A program made the position numbers and the translations under genes. Under the pieces are notes generated by a model. That model saw only the letters and a list, made by a program, of their open reading frames with translations, was not told the origin of the DNA and ran no database searches. DNA of 64,000 nucleotides from Bdellovibrio svalbardensis. Lineage in GTDB: Bacteria; Bdellovibrionota; Bdellovibrionia; Bdellovibrionales; Bdellovibrionaceae. How positions within the stretch are numbered: position 1 is the first letter of the stretch; the number at the start of each line of letters is the position of its first letter. This document shows positions 36,501 to 45,440 of the stretch, piece after piece. Where the stretch lies: NCBI RefSeq assembly GCF_029531655.1, contig NZ_JANRMI010000004.1:186001-250000 (forward strand), given 5' to 3'.

Positions 36501-39500
36501 ATTTAGTTCCGCGACGAATACACACACACTTAATATTCCGATGGCTGCAACAGCAGGTACCACTGCGGGTCTTTTGAGTAAAGCTGACTATGATTCTTTT
36601 GTAGCGAAACAAGCTGCTGGGAACTACATCACCGCCCTGACAGGTGATGTGACTGCTACAGGGCCTGGATCTGTCGCAGCGACAATTGCCGCGAATGCGG
36701 TGACGACTGCGAAGATTAACAACCTTGCGGTGACAGATGCAAAAATCAATGACGTCGCGGTGAACAAAATTACCAGCGCTGCTACGAAGTACTTCACTTA
36801 CGCTCCGAACAACGTGGCTTGTACAAATGGCCAAGTCTTAGTTAAAACTGCCAACGGTTGGGAGTGCGGAACTGACGCTGGTGGAACTGTGACGAACATC
36901 ACTGTTGGTGCCGGTCTTACTGGTGGTCCGATCACAACTACAGGGACGATTGGTCTTGGAACTGAGCTCACTGGTGTGAATGGCTTGTCGACAACAGGCT
37001 TTGTGCAAAGAACAGGCGCTGGTGCATATTCAACAGTCACTGGCAACACTGCAGCCTCCAACAACACAGTTGTACAACGTGACGGCACAGGTGTGAGTGG
37101 ATTCTATGGCGTGGGCATTCAAGGTTCCACAAGTGGAACAGCAACGATCAGAGCCCCAACTTCTTTCACGAACTACTCTCTAACACTTCCTGCGGACGAC
37201 GGCCTTGCCAATCAAGTTCTTCAGACAGATGGAGCTGGTGCTTTGAGTTGGGTGAATCAATCTGCTGGCGCCGACAATCTTGGCAATCATACTGCGACAC
37301 AAAATATTAAATTGGGTTCCTTCTGGCTCAGTGGCGATGGCGGCAATGAAGGCATTACTGTTGACGCCAGCGGAAATGTTGGCATTGGTACCGGAACCCC
37401 AGAATTTAAACTTTCATTGATTGGCGACGGTGGAATTCTTTCCACAGGAACATTTGGAAGCGGTGCCTCTCTCGTAACGGCAGGAGCTGGCACAAGAATG
37501 TTGTGGTATCCAAAAAAAGCAGCATTTAGAGCAGGAACAGCAACCGCGACTGGCGAGTGGAACGATGTCAACATCGGAACATACTCTACTGCGTTTGGAT
37601 ATGCGACGCAAGCTTCGGGGCAGTATTCATTTGCAATAGGTAATGGAGCTTACGCGATCGGAAGTAACTCTATCGCGATGGGCGGCGCCTATTCTTCAGG
37701 TGCAAATTCTGTGGGCTTGGGAAGAGTGGCAAATGCAATTGGTTATTCCGCAGTAGCTCTAGGGGATAGTACTTACGCGGGCGGTGACTACTCGACTGCC
37801 ATGGGTGGCACAGCTCGCGCAGAAGCTATGTACTCAACGGCCATTGGCCGATTTAACGTTGGCGGAGGAAATGCGACAACATGGGTTGCCACAGATCCTC
37901 TGTTTGAGATCGGTATTGGAGCCAGCGGCGCCAGCAAAGCCAATGCTGTGACTGTTTTGAAAAATGGCAATGTCGGAATTGGAACAACAAGCCCGAATTC
38001 AAAACTTCATGTTGCCTTGTCTTCAAGCGGTGAAGCACTCACTATGGATGCACCGGCAGCAGGTTTTGTCAGCAGCTCATTCACTGTAGGTGGAGTGACC
38101 AAAGCCAGTATGGGTATAGCCTCTGGCCCTAACACATTCCTAAGTTCAAGCGGCGAATTAGCTGGTGACTTTGTCATGAAATCCACAGGCGGAAACTTCA
38201 TTTTCGGTAACTACTACAGCAACGAAGCTATGAGAATCGATAAAAATGGCCTCGTCGGTATCGGAACTACTACGCCGGGTGCACCTCTTGATGTTAAGGG
38301 TGCTATTCGCATGACCGGAGCCACTTCTGGTTACACAGGCTTTAAACCTGCAGCAGCCGCAGGTTCAACAGTTTGGACTTTGCCAGCCGCAGATGGTACA
38401 GCGAACCAGGTTTTAAAAACTGACGGCGCTGGCAATCTTGGATGGGTGACTCCTTCGGCTGGTGGTATCACCTCTTTGGGAGGCCTCACTGCGGCGACGC
38501 AAACCTTTGCGATTGGGACCACAGGTACTGCCCCAGCGTTTAGTTCAGTAACAAGCACTCATACTTTGAATATTCCGATGGCTTCAACGGCTTCGGTCAC
38601 TGCGGGTTTGATCAGTAAAACTGACTACGATAACTTCAATAATAAATTGTCAGCCACAATCACGACTCCTGCGACAGGACAAGTTATTCGCTATAATGGC
38701 ACAAACTGGGTAAACGCCTTAGTCGCACTATCGACAGATGTGACCGGCACGTTAGCAGTGGCAAATGGCGGTACAGGAGCAACGACTGCGGCGGCGGCAA
38801 GAACAAATTTGGGATTAGGAACATCTTCGACCTTAAACACAGGTACAAGTTCAGGTTCAATCCCTTTGATTGGGGTTTCAGGAATTACAGCAAATAAAAT
38901 GTGTACCTCTGATGGAACAAGTTCAATTATTTGTAATACCAATATTCCAACAGGGTCTCAATGGACGACGACAGGTTCGGATATCTATTACAACACGGGC
39001 AACGTTGGAGTCGGCACTACAAGTCCAACTTCAAACCTAGTTGTGGCCTCTAACGGAATTTTTGGCACCCAATTTGCCCTGGAAAACTCAGATACGGGTG
39101 GACATGTTTGGAAGATTGTAAGTAATGGTTCCGGAAACGCGGGTGGAGCTGGCGGTTTGTTGTTCAGCGATACGACTGCTGGTGCTGCACGCATGTTAAT
39201 TAGCTCAAATGGCAATGTTGGTATCGGCACGACCTCCCCTGCCAGCGCATTGCATGTCGTTGGTGATATTCAGTTTACTGGTACGATCACTGACGTTTCC
39301 GATCGTCGTTTAAAAAAGAATATTCAACCAATAGTTTCTGGTCTTGAGACAGTTCGTAAAATCTCGGTTTATTCTTATGTGATGAAAGATGATCCGAACG
39401 AAAGAATCGAGTATGGTGTAATGGCTCAGGACTTGGTGCAGATTCTTCCACAACTTGTGAAGAACATCGATCCTAACACGGACTATATGGGCGTTAACTA

Positions 39501-39714
39501 TTTAGGTCTGATTCCATGGAGCATTAAAGCTATTCAAGAGGTTGATAAACAAGTTCAACAGGATCATGCTTCAGCTAAGAAAATGAATCGCGACTTAGCA
39601 TCAGTTCAGGATGAAAACAAGAAGCTTCAGGATGCAGTAAAAAGACTTGAAGAGAAAAATAAAAAATTAGAGGAAAAAATCTCTGCAATTTTATCGCGTT
39701 TAGAAAAACATTAG
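33592..39714 (+). CDS. Giant mosaic fibre protein with C-terminal S74 chaperone (MAT-type)
   Basis: About 2040 residues from the ATG at 33592 (a TTG 18 bases earlier is possible; no clear Shine-Dalgarno sequence). A signal peptide (cleavage near WA-TGP) precedes the fibre base module (TYQGRILKADGSPLEHNNVS ... SVPFAAYSISAKK). The long shaft is repetitive: VTAGTYKSVTVDAKGRV / GLTSLGGQTGSTQTFAIGTS blocks, YadA-like head repeats (AIGNGAYAIGSNSIAMGG) around 37580-37860, and five GNVGIGTTSP-x-SKLHV units from ~37370 on. The end is a Peptidase_S74 intramolecular chaperone (VSDRRLKKNIQPIVSG, YGVMAQDLVQILPQLV, YLGLIPWSIKAIQE) with the Ser-Asp cleavage site and a trimeric coiled coil. This matches the chimeric adhesive fibres known from B. 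bacteriovorus, where S74 drives trimerisation and self-cleaves. Probable prey or surface adhesin (inferred). Confidence 0.88.
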   Translation: MERTCIAFIFTILFGLGAWATGPSTTNSLTYQGRILKADGSPLEHNNVSFLFEITNPTGSCIIYREQVNGINMTNSGGVFDVPIGSGTKLYPADPLFKMVDSFNNDQTFVCDGGVSYTPMIDAIRVLQVQFHDGTGWKSISPSSEIRSVPFAAYSISAKKLGTNVASDFVLKTSIPTCTAGQVLSSNGTTISCVNDAGATGLVSTVAGSGPITVTGTSSVTVSATVGTTAGTLAAGDDSRFSDARAPMGAAGGDLSGTYPNPTVGNNAITTAKINDAAVTTAKLFANPGINRLVSTDSTTGATLTHLDCAVGELLTWSVANGWQCTSQSSLTVGTTVNFTGSLAGDVSGTQGATSVNKIKGITVDTTGLTTGQILKYDGTKWAPAADSNAGGTITGVTAGTGLTGGGTTGTVTLNVDVGTSANQIPQLDAGGKISSSVMPAFTGDATSSAGSTALTLANSGVTAGTYKSVTVDAKGRVTSGTNPSTLAGYGITDALPLAGGTMSGAIDMNSNNLTNLGYVTMSANKSLHLSNNAADPGGLTLADKGKTWYNTTTNQIKYWDGTAAIALGVAGAGLTSLGGQTGSTQTFAIGTSGATPAWSSGSNTHTLNIPMASSAGTTAGLLSKTDYDSFAAKQAAGSYITALTGDVTAAGPGSAAATIAANAVTTGKILDGTILGADLNFTGVNNATSGITIVDSTGKFNNFSCGTTGHVATWTVTGWACQAPATSGTVTSVATGTGLSGGPITGSGTISLANTAVTAGTYGSATQVGTFTVDAQGRLNSASNVTVTPAWSSITSKPNTLSGYGINDAVSSTLASGKILVGDAVNVATPQTLSGDATLSNSGSLTLASSGVTAGTYSKVTVDAKGRVTAGANIASGDVTTALGFTPLNKAGDVMSGLLGLNGVAADPGSLVAGDKGKMWYRTDTNEIKYWNGSTAVALGISGAGLTSLNGQSGSTQTFAIGTSGTAPAFSSATNTHTLNIPMAATAGTTAGLLSKADYDSFVAKQAAGNYITALTGDVTATGPGSVAATIAANAVTTAKINNLAVTDAKINDVAVNKITSAATKYFTYAPNNVACTNGQVLVKTANGWECGTDAGGTVTNITVGAGLTGGPITTTGTIGLGTELTGVNGLSTTGFVQRTGAGAYSTVTGNTAASNNTVVQRDGTGVSGFYGVGIQGSTSGTATIRAPTSFTNYSLTLPADDGLANQVLQTDGAGALSWVNQSAGADNLGNHTATQNIKLGSFWLSGDGGNEGITVDASGNVGIGTGTPEFKLSLIGDGGILSTGTFGSGASLVTAGAGTRMLWYPKKAAFRAGTATATGEWNDVNIGTYSTAFGYATQASGQYSFAIGNGAYAIGSNSIAMGGAYSSGANSVGLGRVANAIGYSAVALGDSTYAGGDYSTAMGGTARAEAMYSTAIGRFNVGGGNATTWVATDPLFEIGIGASGASKANAVTVLKNGNVGIGTTSPNSKLHVALSSSGEALTMDAPAAGFVSSSFTVGGVTKASMGIASGPNTFLSSSGELAGDFVMKSTGGNFIFGNYYSNEAMRIDKNGLVGIGTTTPGAPLDVKGAIRMTGATSGYTGFKPAAAAGSTVWTLPAADGTANQVLKTDGAGNLGWVTPSAGGITSLGGLTAATQTFAIGTTGTAPAFSSVTSTHTLNIPMASTASVTAGLISKTDYDNFNNKLSATITTPATGQVIRYNGTNWVNALVALSTDVTGTLAVANGGTGATTAAAARTNLGLGTSSTLNTGTSSGSIPLIGVSGITANKMCTSDGTSSIICNTNIPTGSQWTTTGSDIYYNTGNVGVGTTSPTSNLVVASNGIFGTQFALENSDTGGHVWKIVSNGSGNAGGAGGLLFSDTTAGAARMLISSNGNVGIGTTSPASALHVVGDIQFTGTITDVSDRRLKKNIQPIVSGLETVRKISVYSYVMKDDPNERIEYGVMAQDLVQILPQLVKNIDPNTDYMGVNYLGLIPWSIKAIQEVDKQVQQDHASAKKMNRDLASVQDENKKLQDAVKRLEEKNKKLEEKISAILSRLEKH
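35188..35600 (+). repeat. Internal fibre duplication, copy 1
   Basis: Encodes AADPGGLTLADKGKTWYNTT through TAAGPGSAAATIAANAVTTG; very similar to the second copy at 36304-36715, and its core (GLTSLGGQTGSTQTFAIGTS to LLSKTDYDSF) recurs a third time near 38464-38640. Confidence 0.8.
36304..36715 (+). repeat. Internal fibre duplication, copy 2
   Basis: Encodes VAADPGSLVAGDKGKMWYRT through TATGPGSVAATIAANAVTTA; copy 1 lies 1.1 kb upstream. The copies differ at many silent and some coding positions, so the duplication is not recent. Confidence 0.8.
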
Positions 39715-39772
39715 AACTTTGGATTACAATTGCAGTTTAAGTTTTAACCCAACTTCAGAAAAGCACGTACAT

Positions 39773-42700
39773 ATGGAATGTTCATTAATATCTTACTTCA
39801 AAAAACCATGGGCTTCCATAGCAATCCTGTTCTGCGTTCTATTGCCTTCTATTGGAAATTCTGCCTGCTCATCACCCACAGCTTCTGCCGGAGCTATGGA
39901 ATACTTTGTTGCAACCTCAGAAATGAAATATTGCAATGGCACGAGTTGGATCACTACCAAGTATGGAGGAGTCACGCCGATCACTTCCCTCGTCGATACA
40001 GCTGCCGGCCGCATCACAGCAAACGATGTCGCCGTCGCTGGTAACTACGCTTATATGGTTGGCTCCAATGCTGCAGGCTTGTTCTACCTGACCGCCATCA
40101 ATATCACTAATCTCTCAACTCCCACTTTCGCCGGGGACTACGTTGGTTCGGCGGGTGCTGGTCAATCCATTGCGAGTGATGGAACTTATCTCTATGCAGT
40201 ACAAGGCACCACCCTGCTGGTATTTTCACTTGCCAGCCCCACAAGTCCAACTTTGCTTGGCTCGGTGACAAATGCCTCTATTTCATCAGGAAGAATGGTC
40301 GTTGCTGGTAACTATGTCTATTTGGCATCTGGAAAACTGGTAATAATAGACGTTACAACCAAAAGTTCTCCGGCGGTCGCTAGTACTTTAACAAATAGCA
40401 ATTTTACCTCAGGCTCGGGAATTACGGTCTCCGGTAACTATGTATATATAGCCGGAGCTTCGACGGGCTACCTAGTTATAGTTGATATCTCAAACAAGTC
40501 TTCGCCTGCTGCCGTTGGATCGGTGAAAGAACCTTCCGTATCTATGCCCAGGGGAGTTGCTGTCTATGGCAACTATGCTTACGTTACCAGCGCAAGCGGT
40601 TCGTCAAATCCTCTAGCTATCATAGATATCTCCAACAAATCTTCCCCGACGGCCTTTGGAACAACAACTGTAGTCCAATACTCTAATGATATTTTGATTA
40701 AGGCAAACTATGCTTATGTCACTGACGGCAACGGCAACTTGAATACCCTTGATCTGTCTTCTCCAACATCACCCCAACTGCAGCAAAGAGCTAGTACCCT
40801 CAGTTTTTCATATCCCCTATCAAAAATTAGCTTTGATGGCACAAAGCTTGTGGGACTATCTACGGGCACAGGCCTTTTTGCGACCTTCGATATTGGTCCC
40901 ACATCTATGCCCTTGCTGCCTGAAGCTGCTCAAGTTTTATCGGGAAGTCCTTTAAGTATTGATAATACTTACGCTGCTGGCAACACAGCTGTTTTGGCTA
41001 ACTCTGATGGATCTCTATGGACATTCGATATCACCAATCCAGCAGCGATGACTCCGCTTAGCCAACAACAGATCAAAGTAAGTTCAAATTTATATTTTCC
41101 TGGAGGTGATTTTGATGGCACCTATTTTTATTTTGTTGGTCCGAACCAATCATCACTTTACGTTTTTGATCTATCAAACCCAGCATCACCATTTTTAACA
41201 AAAACCATCAACCACTCGAATCTTTCACAGGTCATGGCTGTTAGACGATCTGGAAATTACATTTATGCCGCTTCTGCAAATGGTTTTTCTATCATTGATG
41301 CCACCACGATGGCTACGGCATCCATGATTGGATTCAACAATACTCCTTTATCGTGGGCAAAAAAAGTGGTGATTAGTGGCAATTATGCTTACGTAATACA
41401 GGCCAACGTTCTTAGCATATTTGATATCACCACCAAAACAGCTCCCACTCTGATTGGGACATTAACAGACTCAACAAATCTAAACGCAGTAACAGACATC
41501 GCAGTTTCTGGAAACTACGCCTTTATCGTAGGCAGTAGCTTCATGACGGTGGTTGACATCACCACTAAGTCATCCCCGACCTACGCGACAAAACTTGCCG
41601 GTTTGTCGACATCAGCAAATATCAAAATTTCCGGCAACTACGCCTATGTCAGCGGATCTTCTCTACGCAGTATTGATATCTCAACTCCAACGGCACCAGT
41701 TTTAAAAAACTCCCTGGTATGTAATTGCCTTGGGGTAGAAGTCCTGGGAACCACTGCTTTTTCAGGCAACACGACCTTACCAGGTATTAATTCATTTAAC
41801 CTCAGCAACCCTTTATCACTTTCCGCAATTAGTAGCGCGGCCTTTAACGGAATCTACGAGTCCGTGAGAAGGTTCGCATTCCAAGGAAACTATGTTCTCT
41901 CTGCAAGCGCGACCTCGAAAACGGTGACCGTGACTGACATCAGCACTCCAACAAATCCCACAGTCAGCAAAGTGATTACCGACACAACTCGCTATACGGG
42001 AATCAATGACTTGGTCGTATCTGGCAACTATGCCTATACAGCTTCTAGCGGTTATTTTACGGTTATCGATGTTACAACACCCGCGACGGCCTCTATCATC
42101 GGCACAATTACTGATGCCACCAAACTTGCTTCCGGAAAAAATGTAAGAGTCTCTGGGAACTATGCCTACTATCTTGGAAGCAGTCGTTTCACAGTTGTCG
42201 ACATCACCACAAAATCAGCTCCTGTCATTTTGGCGAGCATCACGAACGCACTTCTCTCAGGCTGTGAGGGACTTGATATCTCGGGAAATTACGCCTATGC
42301 AGTCTGCGCAACATCCATAGCTTTAGTAGTTATAGATGTTACGACACCAAGCAGTCCAACGATTGTTGGAAATAGCTCATTAGGGGCATCTACCTCATCA
42401 AAATTAGTTAATGTTATTGGCAACTATGCCTTTGTTGCCGATTCAAAAATTAAAGTGATTGACGTTACCAACAAGGCAGCCCCTTTTCTTGCAACGTCGT
42501 TCGATGGAGTTTATAGTTGCTCTGGATGCATTCCCACGGATATGTTTTCAGTTGGGAATAATCTTTATTCTTCAGGCGGTAGCGCCATAGTTATATGGGA
42601 TGTCTCAAACCCATTTTCGCCCGAGGCACTGGGTGCTCCGATAATGAACTCAATCTTCAGAACTCCAAACCGAATGGGACTCTCCTCAAATCGGCTTGTT

Positions 42701-43903
42701 ACGGTTGATGGTTTCGACACGCTGTTTGTTCATGAGGTATTGGGGATTCCAGGTCCTATGAAAGCAAGTTCAAAGACCACTTTTGCCCCGCGCCTAAAGG
42801 GGGCGAACGGGATCGCTCTTTCAGGTAACAAGGCCTTTATTATTAATGGAAATTCAGCCCAGCTAACAGTTCTTGACATATCTTCTCCAGAAACTCCTAC
42901 CCTATTTTCATCGTGGGCAGATCCTTTATTTATAGGGGCAAACTCAATCACAATATCCGGGAACTATGCGTATATTGGAGAGACTCAAACTTACGGACTC
43001 TCCGTCATTGATATCAGTAATCCATCTTCTCCATTTTTTGTTAAAAAAATCCTTTCCAGCTTCACTAACTTTTTTGGAATTCAAAGCATGAAAGCTGTCG
43101 GCAACTATTTGTACGTGGTGGGGGCATCTAGTGGAAAGTTCTCTACTGTCAATATTTCTTCGCCTTCAGCTCCAGCAATCGCCGGCTCAATCTCAGGAAC
43201 CACCGGAGGCTTGGCGATATCAGGTACCTACGCGTTTACGTGCAACGGCGCTGCACTGACAATTGTTGATATTTCTAATCCTGCATCACTTACCAGCTCG
43301 TCATTTTCAAATGCGGCATTATCTGGCTGTAAAAGCATTGCCACTTTAGGCAACTATGCATATGTCCTATCAACCGGAAACAAATCTATGGTCGTCCTGG
43401 ACATCTCGACTCCAACCTCACCTACAATTGTTGGTTCCGTCATTGATACCACCAAACTTTTGAATCCATCAGACATAGAAGTTCAGGGTAATTACGCATA
43501 TGTTACACTCAGTACAGGAAGTATTACGCTCATAGATATTAGCAACCCGGCTGCTCCTGCAATCAACGATGCCTACGCGACTTCCGGCTTTGTAAACAAC
43601 GGGCGACTTCTTTACCCATATGTATTCACAGCGGATTCAACCAACTCTGCAGTAAAGGTATACAAGGCGCTTCCATTAATTACTCAGGGCGCCTGTTCCC
43701 CTGCGGGAAAAGTAGATTATATCACTGCCACTAATGTCTTTGCTTACTGTAATGGCTCTGTTTTTATTCCGATGGGCCCCATTCCGGGAGCTGGAGGCGC
43801 GGGTTGCTCTACCCCGACCGCAAAAGCAGGTTCCTTCAACTACAATTCAGGAATAAACAAAATGACATATTGCGATGGCAGCACCTGGGTTTCAATACAA
43901 TAG
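39773..43903 (+). CDS. Giant secreted LVIVD-repeat beta-propeller protein
   Basis: About 1376 residues from the ATG at 39773, starting a signal peptide (WASIAILFCVLLPSIGNS, cleavage near NSA-CSS); a TTG 54 bases upstream is less likely. The body holds more than twenty LVIVD repeats of ~45 residues (VSGNYAYVA ... LVIVDISNKSSPAAVGS), which form propeller blades. The ends share a Cys-pair module: CSSPTASAGAMEYFVATSEM..YCNGTSW at the N-terminus, and two at the C-terminus (CSPAGKVDYITATNVFAYCN and CSTPTAKAGSFNYNSGINKM..YCDGSTWV). 58 bases after the fibre stop, on the same strand, so probably co-expressed. LVIVD proteins are surface-exposed in several phyla; function unknown. Confidence 0.82.
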   Translation: MECSLISYFKKPWASIAILFCVLLPSIGNSACSSPTASAGAMEYFVATSEMKYCNGTSWITTKYGGVTPITSLVDTAAGRITANDVAVAGNYAYMVGSNAAGLFYLTAINITNLSTPTFAGDYVGSAGAGQSIASDGTYLYAVQGTTLLVFSLASPTSPTLLGSVTNASISSGRMVVAGNYVYLASGKLVIIDVTTKSSPAVASTLTNSNFTSGSGITVSGNYVYIAGASTGYLVIVDISNKSSPAAVGSVKEPSVSMPRGVAVYGNYAYVTSASGSSNPLAIIDISNKSSPTAFGTTTVVQYSNDILIKANYAYVTDGNGNLNTLDLSSPTSPQLQQRASTLSFSYPLSKISFDGTKLVGLSTGTGLFATFDIGPTSMPLLPEAAQVLSGSPLSIDNTYAAGNTAVLANSDGSLWTFDITNPAAMTPLSQQQIKVSSNLYFPGGDFDGTYFYFVGPNQSSLYVFDLSNPASPFLTKTINHSNLSQVMAVRRSGNYIYAASANGFSIIDATTMATASMIGFNNTPLSWAKKVVISGNYAYVIQANVLSIFDITTKTAPTLIGTLTDSTNLNAVTDIAVSGNYAFIVGSSFMTVVDITTKSSPTYATKLAGLSTSANIKISGNYAYVSGSSLRSIDISTPTAPVLKNSLVCNCLGVEVLGTTAFSGNTTLPGINSFNLSNPLSLSAISSAAFNGIYESVRRFAFQGNYVLSASATSKTVTVTDISTPTNPTVSKVITDTTRYTGINDLVVSGNYAYTASSGYFTVIDVTTPATASIIGTITDATKLASGKNVRVSGNYAYYLGSSRFTVVDITTKSAPVILASITNALLSGCEGLDISGNYAYAVCATSIALVVIDVTTPSSPTIVGNSSLGASTSSKLVNVIGNYAFVADSKIKVIDVTNKAAPFLATSFDGVYSCSGCIPTDMFSVGNNLYSSGGSAIVIWDVSNPFSPEALGAPIMNSIFRTPNRMGLSSNRLVTVDGFDTLFVHEVLGIPGPMKASSKTTFAPRLKGANGIALSGNKAFIINGNSAQLTVLDISSPETPTLFSSWADPLFIGANSITISGNYAYIGETQTYGLSVIDISNPSSPFFVKKILSSFTNFFGIQSMKAVGNYLYVVGASSGKFSTVNISSPSAPAIAGSISGTTGGLAISGTYAFTCNGAALTIVDISNPASLTSSSFSNAALSGCKSIATLGNYAYVLSTGNKSMVVLDISTPTSPTIVGSVIDTTKLLNPSDIEVQGNYAYVTLSTGSITLIDISNPAAPAINDAYATSGFVNNGRLLYPYVFTADSTNSAVKVYKALPLITQGACSPAGKVDYITATNVFAYCNGSVFIPMGPIPGAGGAGCSTPTAKAGSFNYNSGINKMTYCDGSTWVSIQ

Positions 43904-43914
43904 AAATTAATAAT

Positions 43915-44400
43915 CTAGGGCTGCTCAATCATTTCCCAGCGTCCGTCATGGTTTTGTAGAGTCATTCGATTCACAATCACTTGCTTTGGATATTTTGAAT
44001 CAATTTGGTTTTTAATAACTTCTTTGATCTGATTTTCATTCAAAACTTTTTTTTGTTCCAACGAATCTAAGGTGACTTTCAATAGCTCTTTTGTGGCATC
44101 AGCTGAAAGCACTTTTATTTCGTAGCTAATCAATTCTTGACTTTCATTTAGGGGCCTTCGCTCACGGACCTCAATCTCACAGCTATCAAGTATCGCCTGG
44201 ATGACGATCTCCCGAAGATATGGATTGAAAGACAACCCCTGCGCCATTGTTACTACTATATTTTGTTGTATGGATTTTTTTGCTGCAGCTTGAACTGCGT
44301 CCTGAAACCTTTGATTGCGTAGCTTCTCGAAAAAGCCCCAAGTACCAAGCATCACCAACATTAATGCGGTTAAAATCGCAATTTTTTTCTTTGGAGTCAT
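43915..44400 (-). CDS. Membrane-anchored protein of unknown function
   Basis: 161 residues. An N-terminal hydrophobic anchor or signal (KIAILTALMLVMLGTWGFFE) is followed by a short coiled-coil region (DAVQAAAKKSIQQNIVV), a mixed alpha/beta part with one Cys, and a C-terminal VIVNRMTLQNHDGRWEMIEQP. No family is recognised. It is convergent with the LVIVD gene, and the ~200-base gap upstream (44401-44603) holds nothing recognised. A possible 18-codon frame there (ATG at 44443) is not supported. Confidence 0.6.
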   Translation of the reverse strand: MTPKKKIAILTALMLVMLGTWGFFEKLRNQRFQDAVQAAAKKSIQQNIVVTMAQGLSFNPYLREIVIQAILDSCEIEVRERRPLNESQELISYEIKVLSADATKELLKVTLDSLEQKKVLNENQIKEVIKNQIDSKYPKQVIVNRMTLQNHDGRWEMIEQP

Positions 44401-44603
44401 AGAAGTATTATCAACTACCTTTTGAAAAAGAGAAGAATTTTATATGTCATCCTGTTTAGATCAGTTTAACTGGATGAATATCCAGAAACATCGGAAGTAA
44501 GCAGAAGTCACTCCCGGAGAACAGGAGTTTCGTCGAGTCTAGAAGCTAATTTCCTGCATCCATTCATATTAAGAATATCCTCACAAGAACCGATAAAATT
44601 CTC

Positions 44604-45440
44604 ATGGTACAACTTTGGATTGTCATCGGATTGGCTTTATCAGCAACAGCGGTTTCCTTCTTAGGGGCGACGTTTTCTATTGTCGGTATCGGTAAATTGT
44701 TTTCCGGTGCTATTGTGGCCGTCTGGCTGATGGCCGGGTCCTTAGAGCTTGCAAAATTTGTGGTCGCCGCTTACCTCCACCAAACCTGGAGAAACATCGG
44801 CTTCATGTTTCGCGCATACCTAGTCAGTTGCGTCATCGTACTCAGCTTGATTACCAGCATGGGTATCTTTGGATTTCTATCTGACGCCTACAGTACTTCT
44901 TCTGCCATCCTCGAGTCTGAAAATATTAAATTACAAAAATTGCAGTCCGAACAAACAATGGCCAATTCTGAAGTGGTTCGCATTACCCGTTCGGTTGACG
45001 AAATTCCGGATCAGCGTATTTCTAAAAAACTCAAAGCTCGCGCTGAAGTCGAGCCAATGATTCGCGAACTTAAAGTAAAGATCTCAACTATTGAATCGCA
45101 AATCGCCGAAGCACGACTTAAAATCATCGAAGTAAAACAAAAAGTAGGCCCTCTTATATACATCTCCAAAGCCTTCAATATGGATATCGATACCGTCGTC
45201 AAATACTTGATTCTGGTTTTCGTGTCGGTCTTTGACCCTTTGGCTATTTGTTTGGTCATTGCATTCAGTGATGCCTTACTAAAACGGTCTCAAGCTTTAA
45301 ATAATCCGGAGGCAGTATCAACTGAAACCTCCCCGAATGTTGAACCGGTCAACCCTAATGAAGTCATCGCCAGCTTGAAAATGGCTTTCGCCGATGACAC
45401 CAATTCAACTGATCCTTCCAAAAAAGAGGGCGCAGGTTAA
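44604..45440 (+). CDS. Integral membrane protein with cytoplasmic coiled coil
   Basis: 278 residues. Three hydrophobic segments in the first 95 residues (LWIVIGLALSATAVSFLGAT, VAVWLMAGSLELAKFVVAAY, YLVSCVIVLSLITSMGIFG) and one near residue 200 (KYLILVFVSVFDPLAICLVI) flank a coiled coil at ~105-180. The 'GsLElaKfv.a.yLh..W' motif and 'vfDPLA..L..a' end resemble membrane proteins seen in cyanophages and some bacteria, function unknown. The stop overlaps the next gene's ATG by one base (TAATG), so the two form a pair. Confidence 0.7.
   Translation: MVQLWIVIGLALSATAVSFLGATFSIVGIGKLFSGAIVAVWLMAGSLELAKFVVAAYLHQTWRNIGFMFRAYLVSCVIVLSLITSMGIFGFLSDAYSTSSAILESENIKLQKLQSEQTMANSEVVRITRSVDEIPDQRISKKLKARAEVEPMIRELKVKISTIESQIAEARLKIIEVKQKVGPLIYISKAFNMDIDTVVKYLILVFVSVFDPLAICLVIAFSDALLKRSQALNNPEAVSTETSPNVEPVNPNEVIASLKMAFADDTNSTDPSKKEGAG

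Noticed and set aside
37580-37860. Separate YadA-type autotransporter gene
   Set aside because: The head repeats lie inside the fibre frame, and there is no YadA membrane anchor; it ends in S74 instead.
44443-44499. 18-codon frame in the 44401-44603 gap
   Set aside because: Too short, no good ribosome-binding site and no conservation information.
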